Positions 38,315 to 50,081 of a stretch of DNA of 64,000 nucleotides are shown in pieces. Every line of letters starts with the position of its first letter. Positions within the stretch are counted from its first letter, which is position 1. The notes beneath the pieces were generated by a model, which made no database searches, was not told where the DNA came from, and was given only the letters and a program-made list of their open reading frames with translations. Both the position numbers and the translations under genes were made by a program. The stretch is from assembly GCF_001553935.1 (NCBI RefSeq), contig NZ_CP014232.1, forward strand, positions 434,001 to 498,000, in the 5' to 3' direction. This stretch comes from Actinomyces oris. GTDB lineage: Bacteria > Actinomycetota > Actinomycetes > Actinomycetales > Actinomycetaceae.

Positions 38315-39553
38315 CTAGAGCCTGTGAGTCCGCCCACTGGTCCCCGCGCTCGGGCGTGTCGCATCCAGTACCGGGATCTCAGCGGTGTCGATGAGCTCCT
38401 GATCATCCCAGCGGCCGGACGGCGCGGACAGCGAGGCGATCTCCTCCAGGAGCGCCAGGTTCTCCATCTCGGAGGGCTGGGGAGGTACCGGAAGGTCGGT
38501 GAACCACCGTTGGGGCTCGACACCGGCGTCGTCGTCCATCCAGATCCGCATCTGCTCCGCCCAGGTCTGTGGCTGCGGTTCCTCCTGCGCGGCCCGGGCT
38601 CTGGCCAGGGCGCGCTCCTTGGCCCTCGCCGCCGCGTAGCCCGAGCGCCACAGGTACAGCCCGACGACGATGAGTCCCGCCGCCAGGCCCACGGCCCACC
38701 AGGGGAAGTGGGGAACGTCAGGGCGCTTGCCCGCCGCCGCGAGGTCCTTGGCCGGGGTCGGGTAGATGCGCTCACCGGTCAGCAGGATGCGGTGGGTGTT
38801 GATGCCCAGGGGCGTGCAGGTCACCAGGGTGAGCAGGTCCTTGCCCTCCTCGACGCGCAGGGCCTCGGTCTCCTCGGGCTCGACGACCTTGGTACTGGTG
38901 ACCCGGTAGGTGAGGACCTCTCCGAAGACCTCGACGATGAGGCTGTCACCGGTCTTGACCTTGTCCAAGTTGGTGAACATGGTGGCCTCGGCCAGACCTC
39001 GGTGCCCGGTGATGACCGAGCGGGTCCCCTCTCCCCCGACCGGCAACGAGGTGCCCTCCAGGTGCCCCAGGCCCTTGAGCAGGGTGTCGTCGGCCGTGCC
39101 GTGGTAGACGGGCAGGTCCAGGGAGATGGAGGGGATCTTGAGACGGGCCATGAGGCCCTCGTTATTGGCCTTGAGGATGTTGGCGTACTGCAAGGAGCTG
39201 TCCTTGCTGGAGCCGGCACCGGTGGGGACGTGGTTGTTGGCCTCCAGGACCGCCCCGGCCGAGAGCGCGTCGTTGTAGGCGTGCGCCTGCTCGACCTGGG
39301 TCTTGGCATCTGGACGAGCCCCATCGACCTGGGCGGAGTAGTCGGCAGTCACCTTCGACTGGTTGTACTGGGAGACCCAGGAGGCCGCCGTCGGATAGGT
39401 CAGCAGCCCCATGCCCACCACCGCCATGATGGAGGTGACCAGGGCGGAGACCGACAGGCGCCAGGCCCGGGGACGACGATGCTTCTGGAGGCTCGAGGCG
39501 CGGGTGCGCGGAGTCCGGGCGGTGCGGGGTGTGCGTGCTTTGCGAGAGATCAT
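38315..39553 (-). CDS. srtC2: Class C pilus-specific sortase of type 2 fimbriae
   Basis: A membrane transpeptidase that links FimA subunits into the fimbrial shaft by cutting LPxTG and joining it to a pilin lysine. From ATG 39553 it is 412 residues: N-terminal membrane helix (about 28-52), sortase domain with His in TGHRGL (near 183) and catalytic Cys in TLVTCTPLG (near 246), a second helix (about 285-305) and an unusually long cytoplasmic tail of about 100 residues. It follows fimA as in the A. naeslundii/oris fimB-fimA-srtC2 operon; the older name there is ORF365. The frame reaches 39661, but the extra codons look non-coding. Confidence 0.88.
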   Translation of the reverse strand: MISRKARTPRTARTPRTRASSLQKHRRPRAWRLSVSALVTSIMAVVGMGLLTYPTAASWVSQYNQSKVTADYSAQVDGARPDAKTQVEQAHAYNDALSAGAVLEANNHVPTGAGSSKDSSLQYANILKANNEGLMARLKIPSISLDLPVYHGTADDTLLKGLGHLEGTSLPVGGEGTRSVITGHRGLAEATMFTNLDKVKTGDSLIVEVFGEVLTYRVTSTKVVEPEETEALRVEEGKDLLTLVTCTPLGINTHRILLTGERIYPTPAKDLAAAGKRPDVPHFPWWAVGLAAGLIVVGLYLWRSGYAAARAKERALARARAAQEEPQPQTWAEQMRIWMDDDAGVEPQRWFTDLPVPPQPSEMENLALLEEIASLSAPSGRWDDQELIDTAEIPVLDATRPSAGTSGRTHRL

Positions 39554-39745
39554 GGGGGCCTCGTGCGCTTCCAGGGTCGGGTGTGTCGGGGTGGGGATGG
39601 TGCGGGTTCGCACATGGCGGTGCAGGCGCCCGGCGGATCGGGGTCCGTCGAGTGCCTGCACCGGTTCCGCTCAGGCCACCACCTCACGATCGAGACGGGT
39701 TCAGAACCGGTCACGACGTGGGTGAGGTGGTGCCCTTGCGGTCGT

Positions 39746-39783
39746 GGCTGTCGGCCGGGGCTCACTGGTCCCGACCGACAGCC
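39746..39783 (-). terminator. Hairpin between fimA and srtC2
   Basis: A 9-bp stem (39746-39754 with 39775-39783) plus an inner 4-bp stem, starting 8 nt after the fimA stop. It could attenuate transcription so that the shaft pilin exceeds its sortase. Another inverted repeat (CACCACCTCAC at about 39680 with GTGAGGTGGTG at about 39723) lies just downstream. Confidence 0.6.
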
Positions 39784-39790
39784 GGTGTCA

Positions 39791-41398
39791 TCAGAGCGCG
39801 AGGTTCGCGTTCTGCTTGCGCTCGCGGTAGCGGGCCACGAGGACGGAGCCGACGGCGATCATCAGCAGGGACGCGCCGGAGGCGGTCAGGATGAGCATGC
39901 CGTTGGCACCGGTCAGGGGCAGGCCCGGAACCGACTGCTTGGTGTTCTCGATGGTGACGTTGTCCGTGGTCACCGCACCGACCTCAATCTTGACGGGGGT
40001 CACGGCGCCGTCACCGGCGGGCAGGACGTAGCCGGCCGGAGCCTTGGTCTCGACCAGGACGTAGCAGCGCGCGGTGGCATCCTTCTGGTTGTCACGGTTC
40101 GCACCGTCGATGGAGTCGGAGATGAACAGTCCCTTGACGTTGATGGCGCCCTGGGCGTCCGTGGTCAGCGTGGTCTCGCCGTTGATGGCGATGGGGTCGC
40201 CTTCCTTGTCCTTGGTGCAGGTACCGGCGTAGGCGTTCTTGGCCTTGTACAGCTGGAACTGAGCGCCCTGGAGGCCGGCTTTGTCCTGGCCCTGCTGGTG
40301 GTTGTCCACCTTCTTGATGAGCAGGTCGCCCCAGCGGGAAGTCACCTCGTTAGAGGTCGGCGGGTTCTCAGGGTTCGCCGGGGGCTCCTCGGGCGTCGGG
40401 GGCTGTTCGGCGTAGACGGTGTCGCTGATCACCTGAGCCCGGTTCGTGATGGCGCCGTTGCGGGCCTCGGTCACCTTGCCCTGGAAGACGGCGGACACCT
40501 TCTTGCCGGGGGCGGCCTTGATCTTCTTCAGACCCTCGGCGGTGAAGGTGACGGTGACGGTCTGCCCCTTGGTGTCCACCTTGTAGTCGGTGGGATCCAG
40601 GGTCGTGCCCTCGAGGGAGACCTCAGTGGCGGTCACCGCCGTGAGGCGGTCGTCCAGGGTGTCCCTGAGCTGGAAGTACTTGTAGAAGGACTTGGCGTCG
40701 AGAGTCGGCGCCGTCGAGCTCACCGGGAACTTGATGAGGGAGCCGACACCGTAGCCGTTGAGCTTCTGCTCCTGGATGCTCTTCTCAACGCTGATGGCCT
40801 CGTTCTTGGGGTAGACGTGGACATCGTAGATCCACTGGCCGTCGGCGCCCGCAGCGGTGTTCGGGTGAGGAACCGTCACCACGAAGGGCTTGGCCTTCTG
40901 GACGATGTTGCCGGGGGTCGTGGTCTCGCACACGAGGTAGGCCTGAACCGGCATCTCCGTGATCGTGGCGAGTCCCTCGTCGTTGGTGGCCGGGGAGACC
41001 TTGGGGGTGCCGAACTTGTGCGCTCCCAGCGTGGGGGCGGCGGGGTTGGTGCAGGCGCTGTCCGGCACGCCGGCCTTGGACAGGTCACTGATCGTGTCCC
41101 ACCCGGCGGGGTCCTTCAGGTTGATGTCGGTGATCGGGTAGGCGGTGAAGACGACGCCCTGGACGGGAGTCCCCTTGCTGTCCGCGTTCTGCGGGGTACC
41201 GGTGGGGTTACCGATGTCCTTGCCACCACCGTTGAGGTGCTTGTGGATGGCGAGGGAGCCCGTCGCATCCGTCTTGATGTTGCCGTAGTTAGGCGTTTCC
41301 GTGGCCACGGCCGAAGGGGCCAGGCCGAGGAAGGCCAGGGTGAGGACACCGGCTGCGGCAGCAGCCCGACGCCCCAGCGTGCTGGCGTTGTGCTTCAT
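39791..41398 (-). CDS. fimA: Type 2 fimbrial shaft pilin FimA
   Basis: The major subunit of type 2 fimbriae, which mediate lactose-sensitive coaggregation and biofilm formation in oral Actinomyces. The 535-residue precursor has a signal peptide (about 1-32, MKHNASTLGRRAAAAAGVLT start), pilin motif WIYDVHVYPK with linkage Lys198, E-box YVLVETKAPAGY with Glu450, sorting signal LPLTG at 493-497, and a membrane helix with basic tail. The N-terminus resembles the type 2 pilin as I remember it and not the type 1 FimP. ATG 41398 has AAAGGA upstream; the longer frame does not add a better signal. Confidence 0.9.
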   Translation of the reverse strand: MKHNASTLGRRAAAAAGVLTLAFLGLAPSAVATETPNYGNIKTDATGSLAIHKHLNGGGKDIGNPTGTPQNADSKGTPVQGVVFTAYPITDINLKDPAGWDTISDLSKAGVPDSACTNPAAPTLGAHKFGTPKVSPATNDEGLATITEMPVQAYLVCETTTPGNIVQKAKPFVVTVPHPNTAAGADGQWIYDVHVYPKNEAISVEKSIQEQKLNGYGVGSLIKFPVSSTAPTLDAKSFYKYFQLRDTLDDRLTAVTATEVSLEGTTLDPTDYKVDTKGQTVTVTFTAEGLKKIKAAPGKKVSAVFQGKVTEARNGAITNRAQVISDTVYAEQPPTPEEPPANPENPPTSNEVTSRWGDLLIKKVDNHQQGQDKAGLQGAQFQLYKAKNAYAGTCTKDKEGDPIAINGETTLTTDAQGAINVKGLFISDSIDGANRDNQKDATARCYVLVETKAPAGYVLPAGDGAVTPVKIEVGAVTTDNVTIENTKQSVPGLPLTGANGMLILTASGASLLMIAVGSVLVARYRERKQNANLAL

Positions 41399-41548
41399 GG
41401 GTTGGGATTTCCTTTCACTGTGCGCCGCGGGGAGATGCGAACGCGTGGTATGGAGATGGATAGGGAGTCTTTCTCCGGTGGACGGCTCCGTCTTGTCCGA
41501 CGGCGTCACCGGCGCCTCCGACCTTTCATGCGTGGGTCGGTGGGCGGA

Positions 41549-44479
41549 TCAGTCGAGGTTGCAGTGACGGCGCCTCCTGAGGAGTCCGGTGGAGATCGCC
41601 AGAGCGGAGACGACCGCTCCTGCGATCAGGAAGATGTGCGCACCGCGCCCGCCTGTCAGGGGCAAGCGGGGGGTGGCCGCCTTCTCGTTGGTGAAGGCCT
41701 TCGAGAAGGAGTACTGGAGGGCGTTGGGCTTGATGGCGAAGCTGCGGCTCGTCGTGTCAAGCCGGTATCCCGCGGGAGCCCGCTTCTCCACCAGGGAGTA
41801 GGAGCGCGTGTCCCAGGGCAGGCCGGTCACGGTGAAGGAACCGGCCGCGGGGTCCGTATCGGCGTAGGGGCCGCCCGGGCACCGTCCCCTGCCACCGGCG
41901 ATGACGCAGTCGGTGACGGTGGTCCTGGCCGGGACTCCGGGGCCGCTGAGCGTCCACTCCGAGCCGCCCAGGGCATGTCCGCTCGTGTCCTGCTTCTTCC
42001 AGGACACGGCTCCGGTCAGACGCTGGTTGGTCACGGCTCCCCTGGTGACACCGGTGGTGTCCTTGAGCCCAGCCTTGAGGTTGGCGCCGGAGACGTCGTT
42101 GAAGGCCAAGGTCTTGTCCAGGCGCTGGTATCCACTGGGGGCGGTTCTCTCGGTGACGGAGTAGCTCCCCCACGCCAGTCCACTGACCTCGAAGACACCC
42201 GGAGCCGGGTTGGTGTCCCGGTAGGCGCCGCCGCGGCAGCCCGCCGCCTGGCAGTCCTCGACGACGGTGCCGGCGGGGACGCCGGGACCGGTCAGGGTCC
42301 AGCTGGTACCGCCCAGGGGTGTCTGACCGTCCTGGTCGACCTTGGTCCAGGACAGCGCTCCGGGCTTGGTCGTGTTGGTGACCCAGCAGGTGAGGCGATC
42401 GGTGCCCCGCACCTGGATGTTGGATCCTGTCAGGCTCGAGCTGCTCCAGCTGCCGCGCGTCCCGGGGGTCTGGGCGCACTGCCATGCGCTCGCCTCGTAG
42501 CCCGGTGCCTGGGGGTTCGTGGAGGACTCGCTGAGCACGTACTGTCCTGGACGCACCGCCTTGATCCCGGTGTCAACGTTGCCGGTCACCTGCTGGGACG
42601 CCGCCCCACCGTTGCCCTGCTGGGCCTTGAGGGTCCACTGGTCGGCCCCGAGGGCCCTGACCTGCCCGGTGTAAGGGGCCTGGACGTTCTTCACGAGCCG
42701 GATCGTGGGGACGCGCACCGCGATCCGGTAGTCCTCCACCTCGCCGCCCATCGTGCTGCCGGTGGGCTTGAGGTTCACTCCTGCCTCAGCTGTCCTCACC
42801 CGTAGGTAGGTGTGGGGCTGGGATCCGGCCTCTCCATCGATGCTGCGCACGACGTCCTCGGGGACGGTCCAACGCAGTGTGGCATTGCCCCAGCCGTCAC
42901 AGGTGGTCTGACCGCTCTTCTCGGTGGCGTCAAAGACGCCGTTGTGGTTCCAGTCGATCCAACCGGCCACCGCTCCCCGGCCGCCGCAGCGGACGTTGGT
43001 GGTGTACTGCTGTCCCGGGGCGGTCTCAATGCCTGAGGCGGGGATGGAGACACCGTCCTCGTCGTTGCCGTACCAGCCGTCGTTGTCGTCGCCGTCGGCC
43101 CCGTCGCTGAAGCGCTGCTGGGACTCGGCGTCAGTACCCGAGCCCAGGTAGGGCCCGGTGGGCTGCATGCGGGTGGTGTTGATGAGGCGGCCACCGAACA
43201 GGTCATAGCCGTTGCGGTTCGTGACCTCACCACCGTCCCACCTGGGCTGCAGGAGGGCGGAGGCGCTGCCGTAGGAGACCGGCGCGTCACCGAAGTCGGT
43301 GACCAGGACCAGCCCGAGGGCGACAGCGGAGTAGCCCGATCCCTGCATGGTGATGGTGGCGCTGGTGGCCCCTTCCATGAACATGGAGACCGCGGGACCA
43401 CCGATGCCGTTGGGCTTGGAGTAACCTCCGCCGTTCTGGTAGACGCACTCCTGTGCCGTATTGTCCAGCCTCAGGGTGTGGTTCCCGTTGGAGAAGGACG
43501 CGCGGGTCGTGACCGGCCGCCCGGTACGTCCTCTGGTGTCCGTGCAGTTACTGGAGCGCCCACCGTCCAGGAGGCGCCAGGTGACTCGCTGGTTGCTGGG
43601 GACCTCGGCCTGGATCCACTCGCCGTCGAAGGGCTCATTGGTGCTGCCGGGGTTGGAGGCCTCCGCGTCGGCGAAGACCAGGCCGTTGAGGGCCACCGGT
43701 GTGGAGCTGCCGTCGGGGGCCTGGACAGCTGCCGAGCAGGAGACGTCAAAGCTGATGCGTGAGTATCCGCCGGTGGGCGTGCGGTTGGCCCGGCGGTCGT
43801 TCTTGTCCCTGCCGTCCCAGGTCTTGTCCCCGTTGTAGGCGTAGCCGTTGGCCAGTCCGATGACCATCCGGTTGTGGTTGGTGTAGTTGTCCGGGTACTT
43901 CAGGCCGTTGTGCCACTCCGAGCTGCCATCGCTCCAGCCCCCGGCGCCACCGGTGTTGTAGAGGTTGTCGAGGATGTCACCGGCCCAGGTGCCCGGAATA
44001 GTGGCGACCAGCGGGCCGCGGGAAAGATCGTCGGGGAAGCCCTTCTGGTGACCAAGGTGCTTGAGATTGGACAGATTGCAGGTGGTGACCAGGTATCCGG
44101 CCTCTCCCAGGTCGCGGTAGTTGGTGAAGGTCCTGCGCTGCCCGTAGTCGAGCACGGGGACATTCGGCTTGGTCTGGCCGGCGAAGTTCTGGTCGTAGTC
44201 CGCCCACTGGAGCCACTGGATGGTGTCCCGGTACCAGCTGGTGCCGCCCTGAGCGAAGACCGCCGGAAGCGCGTCGGCGGGGAGCCCGCTCGGGGCCGCC
44301 CCGGCAGAAGGCTGCTCAGTGCCCACGAGCGCCGCAGCGACGCAGGCGAGTGCCGCAGCGCCGGCGACGAGCCTACGCAGGCGAGGTTTGATGGCACGAC
44401 GAGACAGCAAAGGGAACACACTCCAATTCATGAGGAACCAACAGCGCTGGGACCGCCCTCTCTTAGGCGTCGACTCCAT
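41549..44479 (-). CDS. fimB: Type 2 fimbrial tip adhesin FimB
   Basis: The minor tip subunit of the fimbria. The 976 residues agree with the 977-residue ORF known upstream of fimA. After a basic N-terminus and signal helix (about 37-55) comes a large domain with a VTDFGDAP motif, an acidic DGADGDDNDG stretch that may bind calcium, and GEVEDY near residue 578. Three SpaA-like repeats follow, with E-box-like motifs near 645, 771 (YSVTERTAPSGY) and 893 (YSLVEKRAPAGY). It ends with LPLTG near 938, a membrane helix and RRRRH. It is the first gene of the operon. Confidence 0.88.
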   Translation of the reverse strand: MESTPKRGRSQRCWFLMNWSVFPLLSRRAIKPRLRRLVAGAAALACVAAALVGTEQPSAGAAPSGLPADALPAVFAQGGTSWYRDTIQWLQWADYDQNFAGQTKPNVPVLDYGQRRTFTNYRDLGEAGYLVTTCNLSNLKHLGHQKGFPDDLSRGPLVATIPGTWAGDILDNLYNTGGAGGWSDGSSEWHNGLKYPDNYTNHNRMVIGLANGYAYNGDKTWDGRDKNDRRANRTPTGGYSRISFDVSCSAAVQAPDGSSTPVALNGLVFADAEASNPGSTNEPFDGEWIQAEVPSNQRVTWRLLDGGRSSNCTDTRGRTGRPVTTRASFSNGNHTLRLDNTAQECVYQNGGGYSKPNGIGGPAVSMFMEGATSATITMQGSGYSAVALGLVLVTDFGDAPVSYGSASALLQPRWDGGEVTNRNGYDLFGGRLINTTRMQPTGPYLGSGTDAESQQRFSDGADGDDNDGWYGNDEDGVSIPASGIETAPGQQYTTNVRCGGRGAVAGWIDWNHNGVFDATEKSGQTTCDGWGNATLRWTVPEDVVRSIDGEAGSQPHTYLRVRTAEAGVNLKPTGSTMGGEVEDYRIAVRVPTIRLVKNVQAPYTGQVRALGADQWTLKAQQGNGGAASQQVTGNVDTGIKAVRPGQYVLSESSTNPQAPGYEASAWQCAQTPGTRGSWSSSSLTGSNIQVRGTDRLTCWVTNTTKPGALSWTKVDQDGQTPLGGTSWTLTGPGVPAGTVVEDCQAAGCRGGAYRDTNPAPGVFEVSGLAWGSYSVTERTAPSGYQRLDKTLAFNDVSGANLKAGLKDTTGVTRGAVTNQRLTGAVSWKKQDTSGHALGGSEWTLSGPGVPARTTVTDCVIAGGRGRCPGGPYADTDPAAGSFTVTGLPWDTRSYSLVEKRAPAGYRLDTTSRSFAIKPNALQYSFSKAFTNEKAATPRLPLTGGRGAHIFLIAGAVVSALAISTGLLRRRRHCNLD

Positions 44480-44553
44480 GCCCTTGGCAACAGGGATTAA
44501 CTTAGTTGACGTATCCGGGCAATACAGGATCGGTGATGGATCTGAAATCGTCC

Positions 44554-44559
44554 GTTATA
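44554..44559 (-). promoter_or_regulatory. Candidate extended -10 of the fimB-fimA-srtC2 operon
   Basis: On the minus strand TGCTATAAC gives an extended -10 about 75 nt upstream of fimB, in an AT-rich stretch of otherwise GC-rich DNA. No good -35 is seen. Confidence 0.35.
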
Positions 44560-44673
44560 GCATTGCGACACCATTCATTACATCGGAATCACGAAGACGC
44601 GGAAATCGTGTCATTCATATTTCTATTCATGCTGACGGTCGGCTGTGCCCTTTTCCGTCATGGGACACGAAAA

Positions 44674-44715
44674 AGACCTCCCCGGTCAGAGCAGATGCTC
44701 TGACCGGGGAGGTCT
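44674..44715 (-). terminator. Strong intrinsic terminator of tuf
   Basis: A perfect 20-bp inverted repeat (44674-44693 with 44696-44715) is followed on the minus strand by TTTTT, 33 nt after the tuf stop. It insulates the fimbrial operon from the very active str operon. Confidence 0.95.
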
Positions 44716-44747
44716 GGTGCTACGCGGAGGCGCGGAGCGTCAGTGGG

Positions 44748-45938
44748 TCACTTGATGACCTTGGTGACGCGGCCGGAGCCGACGGTGCGGCCACCCTCAC
44801 GGATGGCGAAGCCGAGGCCCTCCTCCATGGCGATGGGCTGGATGAGCTGGACGGTCATCTCCGTGGTGTCGCCGGGCATGACCATCTCGGTGCCCTCGGG
44901 GAGGGTGATGACACCGGTGACGTCCGTGGTACGGAAGTAGAACTGCGGACGGTAGTTCGAGTAGAAGGGGTTGTGGCGGCCGCCCTCGTCCTTGGTGAGG
45001 ATGTAGACGTGGCCCTCGAACTCGGTGTGCGGGGTGATGGAGCCGGGCTTGCAGACGACCTGACCGCGCTCGACGTCCTCGCGACGGGTGCCGCGCAGGA
45101 GCAGACCGCAGTTCTCGCCGGCCCAGGCCTCGTCCATCTGCTTGTGGAACATCTCGATACCGGTGACCGTGGTCTTCTGGGCCTCGCGGATACCGAGAAT
45201 CTCGACCTCAGAGTTGATCGGGAGCTTGCCGCGCTCCACACGACCGGTGACGACGGTGCCGCGACCGGTGATGGTGAAGACGTCCTCGATGGGCATGAGG
45301 AAGGGCTTGTCCATGTCACGCTCGGGGGTGGGGATGAAGTCATCCACCGCGTCCATGAGCTCCTTGATCTTGCCGGCCCACTCGGCGTCGCCCTCGAGGG
45401 CCTTGAGAGCGGAGACGCGGATGACGGGAGCCTCGTCGCCGTCGTAGTCCTGGGAGGACAGCAGCTCACGGACCTCCATCTCAACCAGGTCGAGGAGCTC
45501 CTCGTCGTCCACCATGTCGGACTTGTTGAGGGCCACGAGGAGGGCGGGGACGCCCACCTGACGGGCGAGCAGGACGTGCTCACGGGTCTGGGCCATCGGG
45601 CCGTCGGTGGCGGCGACCACGAGGATCGCGCCATCCATCTGGGCGGCACCGGTAATCATGTTCTTGATGTAGTCGGCGTGCCCGGGGGCGTCGACGTGCG
45701 CGTAGTGGCGCTTGTCGGTCTCGTACTCGACGTGCGCGATGTTGATGGTGATACCGCGCTGACGCTCCTCGGGAGCCTTGTCGATCTCGTCGAAGGGGGT
45801 GAAGGGGTTCAGCTCGGGGTACTCGTCGTGCAGAACCTTGGAGATCGCAGCGGTCAGCGTCGTCTTACCGTGGTCGACGTGACCGATCGTTCCGATGTTG
45901 ACGTGCGGCTTGGTCCGCTCGAACTTGGCCTTGGCCAC
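44748..45938 (-). CDS. tuf: Elongation factor Tu
   Basis: The 396-residue GTPase that delivers aminoacyl-tRNA. G1 [15 protein letters not shown]3 [13 protein letters not shown]4 NKSDM and the switch-[13 protein letters not shown] are intact. The start is GTG 45938 with AGGAGG upstream. A 200-bp spacer to fusA contains a hairpin, so tuf probably also has its own promoter. It is the last gene of the str operon. Confidence 0.98.
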   Translation of the reverse strand: MAKAKFERTKPHVNIGTIGHVDHGKTTLTAAISKVLHDEYPELNPFTPFDEIDKAPEERQRGITINIAHVEYETDKRHYAHVDAPGHADYIKNMITGAAQMDGAILVVAATDGPMAQTREHVLLARQVGVPALLVALNKSDMVDDEELLDLVEMEVRELLSSQDYDGDEAPVIRVSALKALEGDAEWAGKIKELMDAVDDFIPTPERDMDKPFLMPIEDVFTITGRGTVVTGRVERGKLPINSEVEILGIREAQKTTVTGIEMFHKQMDEAWAGENCGLLLRGTRREDVERGQVVCKPGSITPHTEFEGHVYILTKDEGGRHNPFYSNYRPQFYFRTTDVTGVITLPEGTEMVMPGDTTEMTVQLIQPIAMEEGLGFAIREGGRTVGSGRVTKVIK

Positions 45939-46086
45939 TGGTGTCCTCCTGGGACTCGGGTAGTTCTCTTCGTCGGGATTCGACTAGCACACATGCTAGC
46001 CGCCCGGGCGTCGAGAGTCTCTACTGGTGGATGTTGGAAATCTTACTGAACTGGGTCCCGGTCGGCACCCGAGGGGCGCCGTCGGG

Positions 46087-46128
46087 CCGGGGTCCGCCGC
46101 GGTTGCGTGCAGCCGGTGCGGACCCCGG
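46087..46128 (-). terminator. Hairpin between fusA and tuf
   Basis: An 11-bp perfect stem (46087-46097 with 46118-46128), 10 nt beyond the fusA stop. It is probably an attenuator or processing site. A separate 6-bp palindrome CTAGCA/TGCTAG (45984-45999) lies closer to tuf. Confidence 0.55.
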
Positions 46129-46138
46129 AGGCAGGGCG

Positions 46139-48280
<2,142 letters not shown>

Positions 48281-48325
48281 TGGTGGTGTCCTTCGTTCGT
48301 GTGGGGTACGGAGCTGATTCCGGCA

Positions 48326-48796
48326 CTACCAGCGGTAGTGGGCGAAGGCCTTGTTGGACTCGGCCATGCGGTGCATGTCCTCACGGCGCTTGACCGCGGC
48401 GCCCAGGCCGTTGGAGGCGTCGAGAATCTCGTTCATGAGACGCTCGGTCATGGTGTTCTCGCGGCGCTGGCGGGAGAAGTCCACGAGCCAGCGCAGCGCC
48501 AGGGTGGTGGCGCGGCCGGGGCGGACCTCGACGGGCACCTGGTAGGTGGCGCCACCGACGCGACGGGAGCGGACCTCCAGGGCGGGGCGGATGTTGTCCA
48601 GAGCGCGCTTGAGGACCGAGACCGGGTCCTGGTCCGTCTTGGAGCGCACGCCCTCCAGGGCGCCGTAGACGATCCGCTCGGCGGTGGACTTCTTGCCGTC
48701 CAGCAGGACGCGGTTGACGAGCTGGGTGACGACCGGCGAGCCGTAGACGGGGTCGACGACGAGCGGACGCTTGGGTGCGGGACCCTTACGAGGCAT
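48326..48796 (-). CDS. rpsG: 30S ribosomal protein S7
   Basis: A 156-residue head assembly protein. [20 protein letters not shown] and the ending [13 protein letters not shown] are typical. It begins exactly at the rpsL stop (one-base overlap). Confidence 0.97.
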   Translation of the reverse strand: MPRKGPAPKRPLVVDPVYGSPVVTQLVNRVLLDGKKSTAERIVYGALEGVRSKTDQDPVSVLKRALDNIRPALEVRSRRVGGATYQVPVEVRPGRATTLALRWLVDFSRQRRENTMTERLMNEILDASNGLGAAVKRREDMHRMAESNKAFAHYRW

Positions 48797-49170
48797 TACT
48801 TCTTCTCCTTCTTGGCGCCGTACTTGGAACGTGCCTGCTGGCGGCCCTTGACACCCTGGGTGTCGAGGGCGCCGCGCACGATGTGGTAGCGGACACCGGG
48901 AAGGTCCTTCACACGACCACCGCGCACGAGCACGATGGAGTGCTCCTGGAGGTTGTGGCCCTCACCGGGGATGTAGGCCGTGACCTCGATACCGGTGGAC
49001 AGGCGCACACGGGCGACCTTACGAAGGGCGGAGTTCGGCTTCTTAGGGGTCGTGGTGTACACGCGGGTGCACACGCCACGGCGCTGCGGACTGGCCTTGA
49101 GCGCCGGCGTCTTGGACGCGGAGCGCTTCGTCGAGCGGCCCTTGCGGACCAGCTGCTGAATGGTAGGCAC
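48796..49170 (-). CDS. rpsL: 30S ribosomal protein S12
   Basis: A 124-residue decoding-site protein. [19 protein letters not shown] and [12 protein letters not shown] carry the lysines at the streptomycin-resistance positions, so the allele looks wild type. It starts at GTG 49170 ([11 protein letters not shown]) with GGAG 8 nt upstream. It is the first gene of the str operon. Confidence 0.97.
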   Translation of the reverse strand: MPTIQQLVRKGRSTKRSASKTPALKASPQRRGVCTRVYTTTPKKPNSALRKVARVRLSTGIEVTAYIPGEGHNLQEHSIVLVRGGRVKDLPGVRYHIVRGALDTQGVKGRQQARSKYGAKKEKK

Positions 49171-49586
49171 TACTGATTCTCCATGGGGACGTGAGTCTGT
49201 ATCTGGCTGCTGCCTGCGTGCCGGGCCGCTCCCCCATTGGTGGCTCGACGGCGCACGTCACCGCGGAGAGGGCCGGCCCGCCGGGGTCGGGGCGAGCCCG
49301 ATGACGACGTCCGGAGCCCCGCAGTCAGGGGCCCGTCGGTTCCCGCCGCGGCAGACCCGCGTCACGATGTCGCACTTGAGCCGAGCAGGCCTGAGGCCTG
49401 GACGAAGCCGACGTCGCTGGGAACGGAATGGAGATGCGGTGACCCGTCTGCGGGCACCGTCGGCCAGGCTACCCGTTCGCCGCGTGAAGGCGCCAGGGCG
49501 GAGGGCGAGGTGAGGGCGTGGTGCTGGACACGCCATACTCGAACAGCGCCACCGGCCGCACCCCGCAACGACGGGGCGAACGCCCC
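49171..49586. other. Divergent region upstream of rpsL
   Basis: About 415 bp between the str operon and the plus-strand locus. It must hold the rpsL promoter; a minus-strand TAGCCT at 49466-49471 is a possible -10 without a clear -35. No credible gene is seen; ORFs on both strands lack family features. Confidence 0.5.
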
Positions 49587-49616
49587 TGACATTACTCAGG
49601 CTGCTCCCCCTACCAT
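49587..49616 (+). promoter_or_regulatory. Promoter of the DUF192 gene (leaderless)
   Basis: TGACAT (49587-49592) and TACCAT (49611-49616) are 18 bp apart. The -10 ends 8 nt before the ATG at 49625, so the transcript would start at the start codon; no ribosome site is present. Confidence 0.5.
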
Positions 49617-49624
49617 CGCTGGGT

Positions 49625-50071
49625 ATGAGTACGACGACTCCCACCTGGTCCACCGATCCGGTAGACACGCTTCCCCGCCTCACCGTGGACGGGCAGGATA
49701 CCGGGCTGGCGCTGTGGACCGCACACACCCGGCGCGAGCGCAATATCGGCCTGCTGGGTACCGACTCCATCGACGGGGCTCTGTGGATCACTCGTTGCAA
49801 CTGGGTGCACTGCTTCCGCATGCGCCACACGATCGACGTCATCTACGTGGGGCGCCGTGGGAGGGTCATCGCGGTGACGACGATGCCGCCGAACCGGATG
49901 GGCATGCCGCGACTGTTCGCACGGGCCGTCGTCGAGATGCGACAGGGAGACGCTTCTCGCCTGGGAATCCGTAGCGGGAGCATTCTGGCGCCATCCCCTG
50001 CCGAGCCACACCCACGAGCCGCCCCCGATTCAGCGGAAGCCCAGAACACCATGCTCGGCTCGACTCACTGA
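49625..50071 (+). CDS. DUF192 family protein
   Basis: A 148-residue protein of the DUF192 (UPF0127) family. The conserved block is visible as ALWITRCNWVHCFRMRHTID, then VIYVGRRGRVIAV, a proline-rich turn and LGIRSGS. The fold is a small beta barrel of unknown biochemical role. Unlike many relatives it has no N-terminal signal peptide. DUF192 genes often sit beside Tad loci in actinobacteria as I recall, and here it is 10 bp before the prepilin peptidase gene, suggesting co-transcription. Confidence 0.8.
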   Translation: MSTTTPTWSTDPVDTLPRLTVDGQDTGLALWTAHTRRERNIGLLGTDSIDGALWITRCNWVHCFRMRHTIDVIYVGRRGRVIAVTTMPPNRMGMPRLFARAVVEMRQGDASRLGIRSGSILAPSPAEPHPRAAPDSAEAQNTMLGSTH

Positions 50072-50081
50072 AAGGCCCCTC

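Noticed and set aside
38345..38362. Short repeat GCGCTCGGGCGTGTCGC in the srtC2 end and again near 38097
   Set aside because: Only 17 bp with little flanking similarity; probably chance or a minor local duplication.
38072..42805. 1577-codon plus-strand ORF
   Set aside because: It runs antisense to rpsJ, srtC2, fimA and fimB, is low-complexity Gly/Val/Asp/Leu-rich and matches no family. It is the expected shadow of GC-rich genes.
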